Under the pieces are notes generated by a model. The model was not told the origin of the DNA. It worked only from the letters and a program-made list of their open reading frames with translations, and searched no databases. Both the position numbers and the translations under genes were made by a program. 48,972 nt of DNA from Bacilli bacterium (GTDB taxonomy: Bacteria > Bacillota_I > Bacilli_A > RF39 > UBA660): NCBI GenBank assembly GCA_017434825.1, contig JAFSGC010000018.1, positions 1 to 48,972 of the forward strand, in the 5' to 3' direction. This document shows positions 32,520 to 40,944 of this stretch, one piece after another (the first letter of the stretch is position 1; the number at the start of each line of letters is the position of its first letter).

Positions 32520-33182
32520 ATGAAAAATAATAGTGTGAAACTTAAAGTAAAATCAGTAATAAACTATTTATCGTCTATTGTAACATGGGCTATTTTTGTT
32601 ATACTTGCTTTATGTATTGCTGCATTACTATATTATTATGTATCCTCGAGAATTGCGATATCTAAAGGTGGAAAAGGACCTGCATTTTCTTTATATACTA
32701 TTGTAAGTCCAAGTATGAGACCAACTATTGATGTGTACGATATTATTATTAATACAAGGGTAGACAGTCCATCGGATGTTAAAGTTGGCGATATTATAAC
32801 ATTTAAGTCGACAAGTTCACTTACACTTAACATGACGATTACACATAGAGTAAAAGATATTCAAATAGTAAATGGAGAATATCAATATATTACACAAGGG
32901 GATAACAATGTAGCTCAAGATGGAGCACCAGCGTTATATCATAATATAATTGGAAAAGCTGTTTTAAAACTTCCACAATTAGGAAAAATACAATTCTTTG
33001 TCGCTAGTAAATTTGGCTGGCTTGTAGTTGTAATATTACCAGCGCTATACATAATTATTAAGGATATTGCTAAACTTGCTAGACTTAACAAAGCTAAGAA
33101 GCTTGCTGATGAAGCGAATAAGAAGTTAATTGAAAGTGATAATTTAAAAGCTGAAGAAAGGAAAGATATAAATGAAAGTTGA
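32520..33182 (+). CDS. sipW: SipW-like (ER-type) signal peptidase I
   Basis: The 220-aa protein has an N-terminal membrane helix (about 20-42), then a protease domain with SPSMRPTI (catalytic Ser65) and THRV (His109) in place of the Lys of bacterial type I peptidases. That marks it as the ER-type S26B/SipW class. GDIITFKS and YITQGDNNVAQDGAPALYHNIIGKAV are typical. A second helix lies at about 165-185, followed by a charged tail. In Bacillus, SipW processes TasA-like fibre proteins; here the neighbour is the repeat protein. GAAGGG precedes ATG. Its end overlaps the next gene by 11 bases. Confidence 0.88.
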   Translation: MKNNSVKLKVKSVINYLSSIVTWAIFVILALCIAALLYYYVSSRIAISKGGKGPAFSLYTIVSPSMRPTIDVYDIIINTRVDSPSDVKVGDIITFKSTSSLTLNMTITHRVKDIQIVNGEYQYITQGDNNVAQDGAPALYHNIIGKAVLKLPQLGKIQFFVASKFGWLVVVILPALYIIIKDIAKLARLNKAKKLADEANKKLIESDNLKAEERKDINES

Positions 33183-33414
33183 TGACATTATTGTTTTAGA
33201 AAACGGGGAAAGATATATTCTTTTAGCAGAAACAAACTTAGAAGAAAGTCGTTACTTTTTAGCGGCAGGGATTGATGAACAAGAAAACATTGATTCCAAA
33301 AAATTAGTATTACTAAAGCATGTTGAACAAGAAGATGGTTCGTATGTAGAAGTAGTAAAAAATGATGAATTAATGATTAAATTAACGAAACAAATAAAAG
33401 ATGCTGTTAAATAG
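33172..33414 (+). CDS. Small acidic protein, DUF1292-like
   Basis: The 80-aa protein has MKVDDIIVLENGERYILLAETNLEESRYFLAAGIDEQ, a plain DUF1292-like beta pattern (YrzB family), then KLVLLKHVEQEDGSYVEVVKNDELM. The family has no known function. The match is by layout and is weak. It overlaps the end of the SipW-like gene and ends in a shared terminator, so it is the third gene of that operon. Confidence 0.6.
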   Translation: MKVDDIIVLENGERYILLAETNLEESRYFLAAGIDEQENIDSKKLVLLKHVEQEDGSYVEVVKNDELMIKLTKQIKDAVK

Positions 33415-33424
33415 CATCTTTTTT
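33396..33424. terminator. Terminator, probably bidirectional
   Basis: Ten-pair stem AAAAGATGCT/AGCATCTTTT (33396-33405 with 33413-33422), 7-base loop, T run on the plus strand, a shorter one on the minus strand. It covers both gene ends. Confidence 0.85.
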
Positions 33425-34606
33425 CATGAGTTTATTGACGAGTAGTGAAGCTGAAGTGTCTCCTAAAGAATTGAGCATTGTTGCAGGAGCATCTGTGATG
33501 GTTGCGATGATAGTTAAGATTGGAAGTGCAGAAACTGGGAATCCTAACAATGTCAATATGCACATTTCGGATATAGTTCCACCACCAACAGGTACTGCGG
33601 TAATAAGCAAAGTAGCAATTAAAGCGACACCGATGATTTGTAGTATGCTGATATTACTATTAAATAAGTATACTAAAAACATAATTTTAAATACGCTATC
33701 AATTACAGAACCGTCTTTATGAAAACTTGTTCCAAGAGATGTAGTAGTTTTACTTACTTCATCGGAAATTCCCATTTTTTTAGTACAATCAATGTTAATT
33801 GGTAAACATGCTGCAGATGAACAGGTACTTAATGAACACATTATAACTGGTAGTGATTCTTTCCAAAAAGATTTAACACTTTTTCCACTGATTTTTGCAA
33901 TTAATGAATATACAATTAAAGCAAATAGTATACAGATGATTGTATAGTAAATGAAAACTTTTAAATAATCTGCTGCTATTTGAATTCCTAGGTTGCCTAC
34001 CATTGTAGCAAAGAATGCTGCGATTCCAATTGGAGCATAATACATAATAATATTAATTACATTCATTAATACGGATTCAATGCTTTCAAGAAACTTAATA
34101 AATAGAATTCCTTTTTCTTTAGCTTTAAATGTAGCTATTCCAATAATTAATGAAATAACAATAAGAGCGATCATATTTTCTTTTGTTAATATTTTATTAA
34201 AATCATTAACACTAAGCATATTTATTGTTCTTTCTAATATTGTCATATTTTCGCTGTCTGTTTTAATATTGTCTGTAAGTGTGATGGTGTTTTCTTCAGA
34301 AACAAATCGATAAGTATATGTCGAAATTACTCCTACCATCACAGATAACAGTGACATTATTAAAAAAACAATAACTATATTTTTTAACAATTTAGCAACA
34401 ACTTTAGGTCTTATTTTTGCGATAGATAACGTAATAGTAGTAAATACAAGAGGTACAATAATAGTACTGAGCAGGTTAATAAATAAATCTCCGAGGGGAG
34501 CCAAGGCTGTTGCTTTTTCTTTAAAAATTAACCCAATAACTAGCCCGATTATCATACTTATGATTAAAGTAAATGAAGATCGGTAATTTTTCAAAAATCC
34601 TTTCAA
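33407..34606 (-). CDS. Dicarboxylate/amino acid:cation symporter (DAACS family)
   Basis: The 399-aa membrane protein has eight helices and two re-entrant loops of the GltP/DctA family. It contains the serine-rich re-entrant motif CSLSTCSSAACLPINID, GTSFHKDGSVI, the glycine-rich AVPVGGGTISEMCIL, and TITDAPATMLNSLGDTSASLLVNKL, all at the expected positions. Such carriers take up glutamate, aspartate or dicarboxylates with Na+ or H+; the substrate is not resolved. It is a single gene convergent with the SipW operon. Confidence 0.93.
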   Translation of the reverse strand: MKGFLKNYRSSFTLIISMIIGLVIGLIFKEKATALAPLGDLFINLLSTIIVPLVFTTITLSIAKIRPKVVAKLLKNIVIVFLIMSLLSVMVGVISTYTYRFVSEENTITLTDNIKTDSENMTILERTINMLSVNDFNKILTKENMIALIVISLIIGIATFKAKEKGILFIKFLESIESVLMNVINIIMYYAPIGIAAFFATMVGNLGIQIAADYLKVFIYYTIICILFALIVYSLIAKISGKSVKSFWKESLPVIMCSLSTCSSAACLPINIDCTKKMGISDEVSKTTTSLGTSFHKDGSVIDSVFKIMFLVYLFNSNISILQIIGVALIATLLITAVPVGGGTISEMCILTLLGFPVSALPILTIIATITDAPATMLNSLGDTSASLLVNKLMKKDAI

Positions 34607-34661
34607 TATATCACCTAATAAAATATATTTTAAATTAGTAAAATATTTCCAAATATCTAAA

Positions 34662-34690
34662 TTGACTCAAAATTTTTTCTATGTTAATAT
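34662..34690 (+). promoter_or_regulatory. Promoter of the rubrerythrin gene
   Basis: TTGACT (34662-34667), 17-base spacer, TAATAT (34685-34690) preceded by TG, 30 bases before ATG. No convincing PerR box is seen. Confidence 0.8.
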
Positions 34691-34720
34691 ATAGTTGTTA
34701 ACGAAATTAAGAGGTGAATT

Positions 34721-35260
34721 ATGGAATTAAAAGGTAGTAGAACAGAACAAAATTTAATGACTGCATTTGCAGGTGAAAGTCAAGCTAGAAACAAATATTC
34801 TTATTATGCTTCTCAAGCAAAAAAAGATGGTTTTGAACAAATTGCTGCGATTTTCGAAGAAACTGCAAATAATGAAAAAGAACATGCTAAGTTATGGTTT
34901 AAACAATTAAATGGTGGAAGTATTCCATCTACATTAGATAATTTAAAAGACGCTGCTAATGGTGAAAACTATGAATGGACAGAAATGTATAAAGGATTTG
35001 CAGAAGTAGCTAAAGAAGAAGGTTTTGATGAAATTGCATTCTTATTTGAAAAAGTTGGTGAAATTGAAAAACATCACGAAGAAAGATATTTAGAATTAGT
35101 TAAGGCTGTTGAAAATGATACAGTATTCCACAAAGATCAAGAAGTAATTTGGATTTGTAGAAACTGTGGACATGTATACTATGGAAAAGATGCTTTAAAA
35201 CTTTGCCCAGTATGTAAACATCCAGAATCATTTATGGAATTAAAAAGTACAAATTATTAA
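34721..35260 (+). CDS. rbr: Rubrerythrin
   Basis: This 179-aa cytoplasmic protein reduces hydrogen peroxide in anaerobes. The N-terminal four-helix di-iron domain has [29 protein letters not shown] and [11 protein letters not shown] (Glu and His ligands). The C-terminal rubredoxin-like domain has [11 protein letters not shown] and [10 protein letters not shown], two CxxC knuckles. It is complete. Its presence fits an anaerobic gut lifestyle, which is inference. GAGGTG precedes ATG. Confidence 0.96.
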   Translation: MELKGSRTEQNLMTAFAGESQARNKYSYYASQAKKDGFEQIAAIFEETANNEKEHAKLWFKQLNGGSIPSTLDNLKDAANGENYEWTEMYKGFAEVAKEEGFDEIAFLFEKVGEIEKHHEERYLELVKAVENDTVFHKDQEVIWICRNCGHVYYGKDALKLCPVCKHPESFMELKSTNY

Positions 35261-35267
35261 AAATTAA

Positions 35268-35476
35268 TATACGATGAGTTATTCTAAGTAGTTTTAAGAA
35301 GTAAATAAAAGAGAATAATACAAATGGTGAAAGTATTATAAAAATTTAAAATGAATTTCAAATAATGAGTATAATCGGTTAATAGCGTTAAATATTAAAA
35401 GTGTATGAAGACTTCATAAAATAAGGTGGTACCGCGGGTAATCTCGTCCTTATATTTATGAGGTCTTTTATTTTTA
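35268..35476 (+). promoter_or_regulatory. T-box riboswitch (tRNA-Phe) controlling pheST
   Basis: This T-box leader contains the conserved AGGTGGTACCGCG (35424-35436). The UGGU tract would pair with the 3' ACCA of uncharged tRNA. A probable specifier TTC (35357-35359, Phe) lies upstream, with the AGTA/GAGA-type Stem I segments around it. The terminator form pairs 35409-35420 with 35455-35466 (12 pairs), followed by a T run to 35475. Uncharged tRNA-Phe would favour the antiterminator and read-through into pheS. Specifier position is inferred without folding. Confidence 0.92.
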
Positions 35477-35492
35477 GAAAGGATTATAAAGT

Positions 35493-36536
35493 ATGGAAGA
35501 ACAAGCAAAAAATATATTACAAGAAGCAACTTTAAAATTAGAAGCTGCTACTTCTTTAGAAGAAGTTAACGAAATTAAAGTTACTTATTTAGGTAAAAAG
35601 GGGCCAATTAGTGAACTTACTAGTCAAATGAGAGAACTTAGTGTTGAGGAAAAGAAAGAATTTGGTAAAGCATTAAATGAATTAAAACAAACTTTATCAA
35701 CAAGTATAGATGCTAAAATTAAATTTTTTGAAGAAGAAAAGTTAAACACTAAACTTGCTAGTGAACAAATAGATATCACTTTACCTGCGACTAAAGTTCC
35801 TGTAGGAGCACCAAATATTTTAGAGAAAGTGATTGAAGAAGTAGAAGAAGTGTTTATGTCTTTAGGATATGATGTAGTAGACGGTCCAGAAATCGAAGAG
35901 GATAAGTATAACTTTGAACTATTAAATATTCCTTTAGGACATCCAGCGAGAGATGCTCAAGATACATTCTATATTGAAGATGAAAGAATATTATTACGTA
36001 GTCAAACTTCTCCAGTTCAAGCAAGAACCATGATTGCTGCCGGTGGAGATAAACCAGTAAGAATGATTTGTCCTGGTAAAACTTATCGTCGTGATAGTGA
36101 TGATGCAACTCATTCTCATCAATTTATGCAAATAGAAGGATTACTTGTAGATAAAGATATCAAATTATCTGACTTAAAAGGAACATTTGATGTTATTGTA
36201 AAAAAACTGTTTGGCGAAGATATTGAAACAAGATTTAGACCAAGTTATTATCAATTTACAGAACCTTCAGTAGAAACTGACATTACTTGCTTTGCTTGTA
36301 AAGGAAAAGGCTGTTCTTTATGTAAGAATACTGGATGGATTACAGTAAGTGGAGCAGGTATGGTTCATCCAAATGTGTTAAGAAATTGCGGATATGATCC
36401 TGCTGTATGGTCTGGTTTTGCATTTGGATTTGGAGCAGAAAGATTAGCGATGTTAAAATACGGTATTAATGATATAAGAACATTCTATAATACAGATTTA
36501 AGAGAATCAAAAACATTTGATAGAAGGGATGTGTAA
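35493..36536 (+). CDS. pheS: Phenylalanyl-tRNA synthetase alpha subunit
   Basis: PheS is the class II catalytic subunit of PheRS. The N-terminal coiled-coil (about 1-85), HPARDAQDTFYIED, LLRSQTSPVQARTM, ICPGKTYRRDSDDATHSHQFMQIEGL and FRPSYYQFTEPSVETDI are typical. CFACKGKGCSLCKNTGW is the Bacillota cysteine-rich insert. GFAFGFGAERLAMLKYGI is motif 3. It is 347 aa, complete, and regulated by the T-box upstream. pheT follows by 2 bases. Confidence 0.98.
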   Translation: MEEQAKNILQEATLKLEAATSLEEVNEIKVTYLGKKGPISELTSQMRELSVEEKKEFGKALNELKQTLSTSIDAKIKFFEEEKLNTKLASEQIDITLPATKVPVGAPNILEKVIEEVEEVFMSLGYDVVDGPEIEEDKYNFELLNIPLGHPARDAQDTFYIEDERILLRSQTSPVQARTMIAAGGDKPVRMICPGKTYRRDSDDATHSHQFMQIEGLLVDKDIKLSDLKGTFDVIVKKLFGEDIETRFRPSYYQFTEPSVETDITCFACKGKGCSLCKNTGWITVSGAGMVHPNVLRNCGYDPAVWSGFAFGFGAERLAMLKYGINDIRTFYNTDLRESKTFDRRDV

Positions 36537-36538
36537 TA

Positions 36539-38905
36539 ATGATAAATTTAGATTGGGTAAAAGATTATATTGATATTTCTGATGAAGATCTAAAAGAACT
36601 TGCAGTTAAAATTACTAAAGCAGGTATTAATGTTGAAAAAGTTATATCTTCACGCATTGATCATTTAGTAATTGGTAAAGTTTTAACTTGTGTTGACCAT
36701 CCTAATAGTGATCATTTACATATTTGTGAAGTTGATTTAGGAGACAAAGTAGAACAAATTGTTTGTGGAGCTCCAAATGTAAGAGAAGGTATTAAAGTAT
36801 TAGTTGCTTTACCTGGTTGTGTATTACCTGGAGATTTCAAAATAGAAAAAGGTGTTATTCGTGGAGTAGAATCTAATGGAATGATTTGTGCTTTATATGA
36901 ATTGGGGTTAGAAGAAAAGAATGAAGAAACTCATGCTAAAGGGATTGAAATTTTAGAAACTGATTTAAATCCTGGAGCAGATGCAAATGAATATTTAGGA
37001 ACAAATAATACAACATATGAATTAGACATTCACAAACATCGTAATAATGATTGTTATTATCATATTGGATTTGCTTATGAAATCGCTTCTATATTAAATA
37101 GAAAAGTAACTTTACCAGAAAGTAATTATCAAGAAATAAATGAGTCAGTTGAAGATTATATGAATATTGAAGTTGAAACTGATAAGTGTCCATACTATAC
37201 TGCTAAAATGGTAAAAGATGTTAAAATTGGAGAATCTCCAGATTTTATTAAACAAAGACTACTTTCAGTAGGATTAAGACCAATTAATAATGTAGTAGAT
37301 ATTTCTAACTATGTAATGCTTGAGTATGGTCAACCTCTTCATTTCTTTGATAAAAATAAATTAGGAAATAAAATCTTAGTTAGAAACGCAGAAGAAAATG
37401 AAGAAATTATTACTTTAGACGGTAATCAAAGAATTTTATGTAAAAATGATATAGTTATAACTGATGGAAATAAGCCGGTATGTATCGCAGGCGTAATGGG
37501 TGGAGAAAATACTGACGTTGATGATAGTACAGTTGATGTACTAATTGAAAGCGCAATATTTGATGCTACTTCAATTAGATATACTGCAGCTCGTTTAGAT
37601 TTAAGAAGTGAAGCTTCAATTAGATATGGTAAAGGACTTTCTTTTGAATACACTGATGCTGCTATTGAAAGGGCTTGTTATTTACTTGAAAAATATGCTG
37701 GTGCTAAAGTTTTAAAAGGTACTTTAAAACACGATAAAGTAGATAAAAACAAAAAGGTAGTAAATTTTGTTACTAAAGAAGTAAATACGCTTTTAGGTAT
37801 GAATTTAACTGATAAAGATGTTGAACAAGAACTTGAAAGATTAGATTTTGAATATACTAATGATAATGGTAATTTTAGAGTGGAAATTCCACATCGTCGT
37901 TTAGATATTGATCCGAACGTAAATGATATTGCTGAGGAAATTGGCCGTTTATATGGGTATCAAAATTTAGCATCTACATTACCTTTGGTACCATCTCGTC
38001 GAGGTGTATATGTTGGTGATGTTAAGATTAGAAAAGAAATCTCAAAAAGATTACGTACTATGGGCTTAAATGAAACAAAAACATATACATTAGTTAGCCC
38101 TGAAATTGCATCAATGTTTAAATATGAAGATGTTAATGCTATTACACTTCCTAATCCAATGAGTTTAGATAAATCGGTTATTAGAACTTCTTTATTAGGT
38201 TCATTAATGGAAGTCTTTGAATATAATAAAGCGCGTAATGTTAAAGATATAATGTTATATGAAATAGCTAAGACATACGATGTTAATTATAAAGAAGATG
38301 TTAAAGTTGCAATGTTAATTAAGGGTAGCTATTTAGTAAACAATTGGCAAAATACAACTACAAAATGTGATTTCTATTTATTAAAAGGAATGGTAGAAAA
38401 TCTATTAGATTATTTAGGATTTAAAAATAGATATACTTTTGTAAAAGATACTATTGATACTATTCATCCTGGTATTGGAGCAAGAATTTTATTAGACCGT
38501 GAGGAAATCGGGGTAATTGGTAGAGTGCATCCAAGCGTTCAAAAAGAAGAAGTGTATGTAGCGGAACTTTCAATGACTAAGTTATATGAAAAAACTATTA
38601 AGCCAATTAAATTTAAAGAAGCTTCTAAATATCCAGAAATTGTAAAAGATGTTGCATTTGTTATTGATAATAATGTAGAAAGTGAAGTTATTAAAAAACA
38701 AATTAAATCTTCTGGTGGAAAAATACTAGATTCTATTGATGTATTCGATATTTATAACAATATCGAGGAAGGTAAGAAATCTATAGCTTATAAACTTACA
38801 TTTAAGGATTCATCAAGAACATTACAAGATGATGAAGTAATGGAAGTGTTTAACAAAATTATTTCAGATGTTGAAGAAAAAATTGGAGCTAAACTAAGAG
38901 GCTAA
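36539..38905 (+). CDS. pheT: Phenylalanyl-tRNA synthetase beta subunit
   Basis: The 788-aa protein has all PheT domains in order. A tRNA-binding (EMAP-like) domain is at about 40-155 (VIGKVLTCVDHPNSDHLHICEVDLG). B3/B4 editing is at about 210-380 (SNYVMLEYGQPLHFFDKNKL, ARLDLRSEASIRYGKGL). B5 is at about 405-475 (RRLDIDPNVNDIAEEIGRLYGY), then a catalytic-like core. The C-terminal ferredoxin-like anticodon-binding domain is at about 695-788 (FKEASKYPEIVKDVAFVIDNN). It forms the heterotetramer with PheS. Ends in a strong terminator. Confidence 0.98.
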   Translation: MINLDWVKDYIDISDEDLKELAVKITKAGINVEKVISSRIDHLVIGKVLTCVDHPNSDHLHICEVDLGDKVEQIVCGAPNVREGIKVLVALPGCVLPGDFKIEKGVIRGVESNGMICALYELGLEEKNEETHAKGIEILETDLNPGADANEYLGTNNTTYELDIHKHRNNDCYYHIGFAYEIASILNRKVTLPESNYQEINESVEDYMNIEVETDKCPYYTAKMVKDVKIGESPDFIKQRLLSVGLRPINNVVDISNYVMLEYGQPLHFFDKNKLGNKILVRNAEENEEIITLDGNQRILCKNDIVITDGNKPVCIAGVMGGENTDVDDSTVDVLIESAIFDATSIRYTAARLDLRSEASIRYGKGLSFEYTDAAIERACYLLEKYAGAKVLKGTLKHDKVDKNKKVVNFVTKEVNTLLGMNLTDKDVEQELERLDFEYTNDNGNFRVEIPHRRLDIDPNVNDIAEEIGRLYGYQNLASTLPLVPSRRGVYVGDVKIRKEISKRLRTMGLNETKTYTLVSPEIASMFKYEDVNAITLPNPMSLDKSVIRTSLLGSLMEVFEYNKARNVKDIMLYEIAKTYDVNYKEDVKVAMLIKGSYLVNNWQNTTTKCDFYLLKGMVENLLDYLGFKNRYTFVKDTIDTIHPGIGARILLDREEIGVIGRVHPSVQKEEVYVAELSMTKLYEKTIKPIKFKEASKYPEIVKDVAFVIDNNVESEVIKKQIKSSGGKILDSIDVFDIYNNIEEGKKSIAYKLTFKDSSRTLQDDEVMEVFNKIISDVEEKIGAKLRG

Positions 38906-38931
38906 AAAAATCCAGTTAATCTGGATTTTTT
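38906..38931 (+). terminator. Terminator of pheST
   Basis: Ten-pair stem AAAAATCCAG/CTGGATTTTT (38906-38915 with 38921-38930), 5-base loop, T run. It begins right after the pheT stop. Confidence 0.9.
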
Positions 38932-38933
38932 GT

Positions 38934-38962
38934 TTGACATAATACAGGATTATGATGATAAT
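38934..38962 (+). promoter_or_regulatory. Promoter of the ttcA-like gene
   Basis: Consensus TTGACA (38934-38939), 17-base spacer, GATAAT (38957-38962). Expected initiation at about 38969 coincides with the gene's ATG. Confidence 0.75.
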
Positions 38963-38968
38963 AAAGGT

Positions 38969-39778
38969 ATGAAAGCAAAAGAAATAGAAAGAAGTATATT
39001 AACTAATTATCGTAAACAAATCTTTAGACCTTTTACAAAAGCTATTACTGATTATAATTTACTCGAAGATGGAGATAAAATAGCAGTTTGTGTAAGTGGT
39101 GGTAAAGATTCTTTAGTACTTGCTAAATGCATGCAAGAGATTGAAAGACACGGCAAAAAGAAAATAGAGTGTGTCTTTATGGCAATGAATCCAGGCTATA
39201 GTGATGATAATTTAAAACAAATTGTAGCTAGTACCAAAGAAATTGGTATTGATATAACAGTAGTTAATACTGATATTTTTGCTGCTGTAAAAAACTCTGG
39301 ACATAAATCACCTTGCTATATTTGTGCAAAAATGAGAAGGGGGCATCTATATAGCGCAGCTCAAGAACTAGGGTGTAATAAAATAGCTTTAGGTCATCAT
39401 TTTGATGATGTTATAGAAACGACAATGTTATCAATGTTTTATAATGGGATATTTAATACCATGCTTCCTATGGTAGATAGCGAAAATTTTCCTGGAATGC
39501 AACTTATTAGACCGCTTTACTTAGTTAGAGAAGAAGCAATAATTAATTTTGTACGAAGACATGATATCAAGTGTACTCCTTGTAATTGTCCGTTGAAACA
39601 AGAAAACTCTAAAAGAGCTAAAGTGAAAGAAATAATAAAACAATTAAAAGAAGAAAATGAACTTGTGGATTATAATATCTTTAAAGCAACAGAAAATGTT
39701 CAAATAGATTATGTAAGAGGAATTATAAAAGATAAAACTAAATATAATGTGAATGATTTTTTTGACAATAATAAATAA
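38969..39778 (+). CDS. TtcA-family tRNA thiolation enzyme (PP-loop ATPase)
   Basis: The 269-aa protein has the PP-loop SGGKDSL at about 44-50 that binds ATP and adenylates the target base. Central CYICAKMRR (C-x2-C) and late CTPCNCPLK cysteines suit an iron-sulfur cluster. IALGHHFDDVIETTM is the family motif. TtcA makes 2-thiocytidine at tRNA position 32, and related enzymes thiolate other positions, so the exact site is uncertain. Start ATG 38969 fits the family N-terminus; an upstream TTG 38930 precedes the promoter. No Shine-Dalgarno in place, so the mRNA may be leaderless. Confidence 0.88.
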   Translation: MKAKEIERSILTNYRKQIFRPFTKAITDYNLLEDGDKIAVCVSGGKDSLVLAKCMQEIERHGKKKIECVFMAMNPGYSDDNLKQIVASTKEIGIDITVVNTDIFAAVKNSGHKSPCYICAKMRRGHLYSAAQELGCNKIALGHHFDDVIETTMLSMFYNGIFNTMLPMVDSENFPGMQLIRPLYLVREEAIINFVRRHDIKCTPCNCPLKQENSKRAKVKEIIKQLKEENELVDYNIFKATENVQIDYVRGIIKDKTKYNVNDFFDNNK

Positions 39779-39791
39779 AATAGGATATAAT
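39762..39791 (+). promoter_or_regulatory. Promoter of the tetR-family gene
   Basis: TTGACA (39762-39767, inside the end of the ttcA-like gene), 18-base spacer, TATAAT (39786-39791). Confidence 0.75.
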
Positions 39792-39828
39792 GGAAACGTA
39801 AGTTATCATAGTAAGGGGATGGGGATGA

Positions 39829-40377
39829 ATGGCAAAAGCAATAGATCTTACAAAAGAGAATGTAGTTAAATCGGCAGTTAAACTCATTAATAAGGAAGGT
39901 TGGGAAGCTCTTAATGCAAGAAGTCTTGCTAAACATATTGGCATAAGTACAAAACCACTATATCGTATTTATGAAAATATGGATGAAATAAAGAAAGATG
40001 TTTTAGTAGAAATTTATCGTCAATATGATGAATTTATTACAAGCAAGATTGATAATAAGAAAGCATTATTAACACTATGTATTGCATATGTAGAGTTTGC
40101 CAATGATTATAAGAACTTATTCATTAGTTTATTTTTATCAGATAATTTAAAATGGAAAAAAATCGAAGATGTATTTGATGAAAAGTGGAATCAAGGTGCT
40201 ATCATTAATTTGGTAAACAAGCATGGATTTTCATTTGATGAGGCAAAAGAATTATTCTTACATATGTGGTTATACTCTAATGGACTTGCTACGTTAATTG
40301 CAACAAACCAAATTAAATTAGATGAAGAAAAAATAATGGTAAGACTTGTAAAAATTTATAAGAATTTAGTTAAGTAG
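39829..40377 (+). CDS. TetR family transcriptional regulator
   Basis: The 182-aa protein has an N-terminal TetR DNA-binding domain (about 8-55): ENVVKSAVKLINKEGWEALNARSLAKHIGISTKPLYRIYENMDEIKKDV. The C-terminal ligand domain is all-helical with aromatic residues (FANDYKNLFISLFLS). GTAAGGGGA precedes ATG. Its stop overlaps the region of the next gene's start, so it may be coupled to the membrane protein gene and could regulate that pair. The ligand and target are unknown; no clear palindrome is seen in its own promoter. Confidence 0.9.
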   Translation: MAKAIDLTKENVVKSAVKLINKEGWEALNARSLAKHIGISTKPLYRIYENMDEIKKDVLVEIYRQYDEFITSKIDNKKALLTLCIAYVEFANDYKNLFISLFLSDNLKWKKIEDVFDEKWNQGAIINLVNKHGFSFDEAKELFLHMWLYSNGLATLIATNQIKLDEEKIMVRLVKIYKNLVK

Positions 40378-40385
40378 TGGTGGAC

Positions 40386-40928
40386 ATGAAAAAAGTTATA
40401 TTAAGTATATGTGTATTACTTTATACATTTTCATTTTTACCAACTGCAGGTGCTGAAGAAAAAATAAAAGTATACGTTTTTAATAAAGCTGGCGAAGAAA
40501 TATCAGAAAAGACAATGGCTTATTTAAAAACACTTCAAGATAAGCATTCAGAACATTTTGATATCGAAGAGATTATTGTGTGGGATACCAATTGGCGTGA
40601 AGATAAATTCAATCGTAAACTTGCTGATAATGTAGCAAAGCGGTTTGATGAAACGATTATTGGAGCGCCATATGTAGTTGTAGGTTCTAACTATACATTT
40701 GATGAATATTCTGAAGAATTAAATGATGAGATTGAAAAGTCCATTTTAGCAGAATATGCAAATGAAGATTATAAAGATGTTGTTGCTGAAGAGTTAAAGA
40801 AATTAGAAAAGAAACAATCAAAAGACGAAAAGATAGCAATTACTATTTTAGTTTCGATACCAGTTATTGTTGGCGGAACAATAGTTCTAGCTAGAAAACA
40901 AAGCAAAAAAAAGAAAGATTTAAATTAA
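40386..40928 (+). CDS. Secreted membrane-anchored thioredoxin-fold-like protein
   Basis: The 180-aa protein has a signal peptide (MKKVILSICVLLYTFSFLPTAGA, about 1-23), an extracytoplasmic domain and a C-terminal helix (IAITILVSIPVIVGGTIVLA) with a basic tail, so it is a type I membrane protein. The luminal part (KIKVYVFNKAGEEISEKTMAYL, IGAPYVVVGSNYTFDEY) has a thioredoxin-like pattern but no CxxC. I chose ATG 40386 over GTG 40377/40380 because it begins a normal signal peptide. It follows the TetR gene directly. Function unknown. Confidence 0.7.
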   Translation: MKKVILSICVLLYTFSFLPTAGAEEKIKVYVFNKAGEEISEKTMAYLKTLQDKHSEHFDIEEIIVWDTNWREDKFNRKLADNVAKRFDETIIGAPYVVVGSNYTFDEYSEELNDEIEKSILAEYANEDYKDVVAEELKKLEKKQSKDEKIAITILVSIPVIVGGTIVLARKQSKKKKDLN

Positions 40929-40940
40929 TCTTTCTTTTTT
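40910..40940. terminator. Terminator, probably bidirectional
   Basis: Eleven-pair stem AAAGAAAGATT/AATCTTTCTTT (40910-40920 with 40927-40937), 6-base loop, T run; A-rich on the other side. It lies between two convergent genes. Confidence 0.82.
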
Positions 40941-40944
40941 GTTG

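Noticed and set aside
33426-33722. Open frame antisense to the symporter gene
   Set aside because: It mirrors the symporter codons, starts within the terminator and encodes no recognisable protein.
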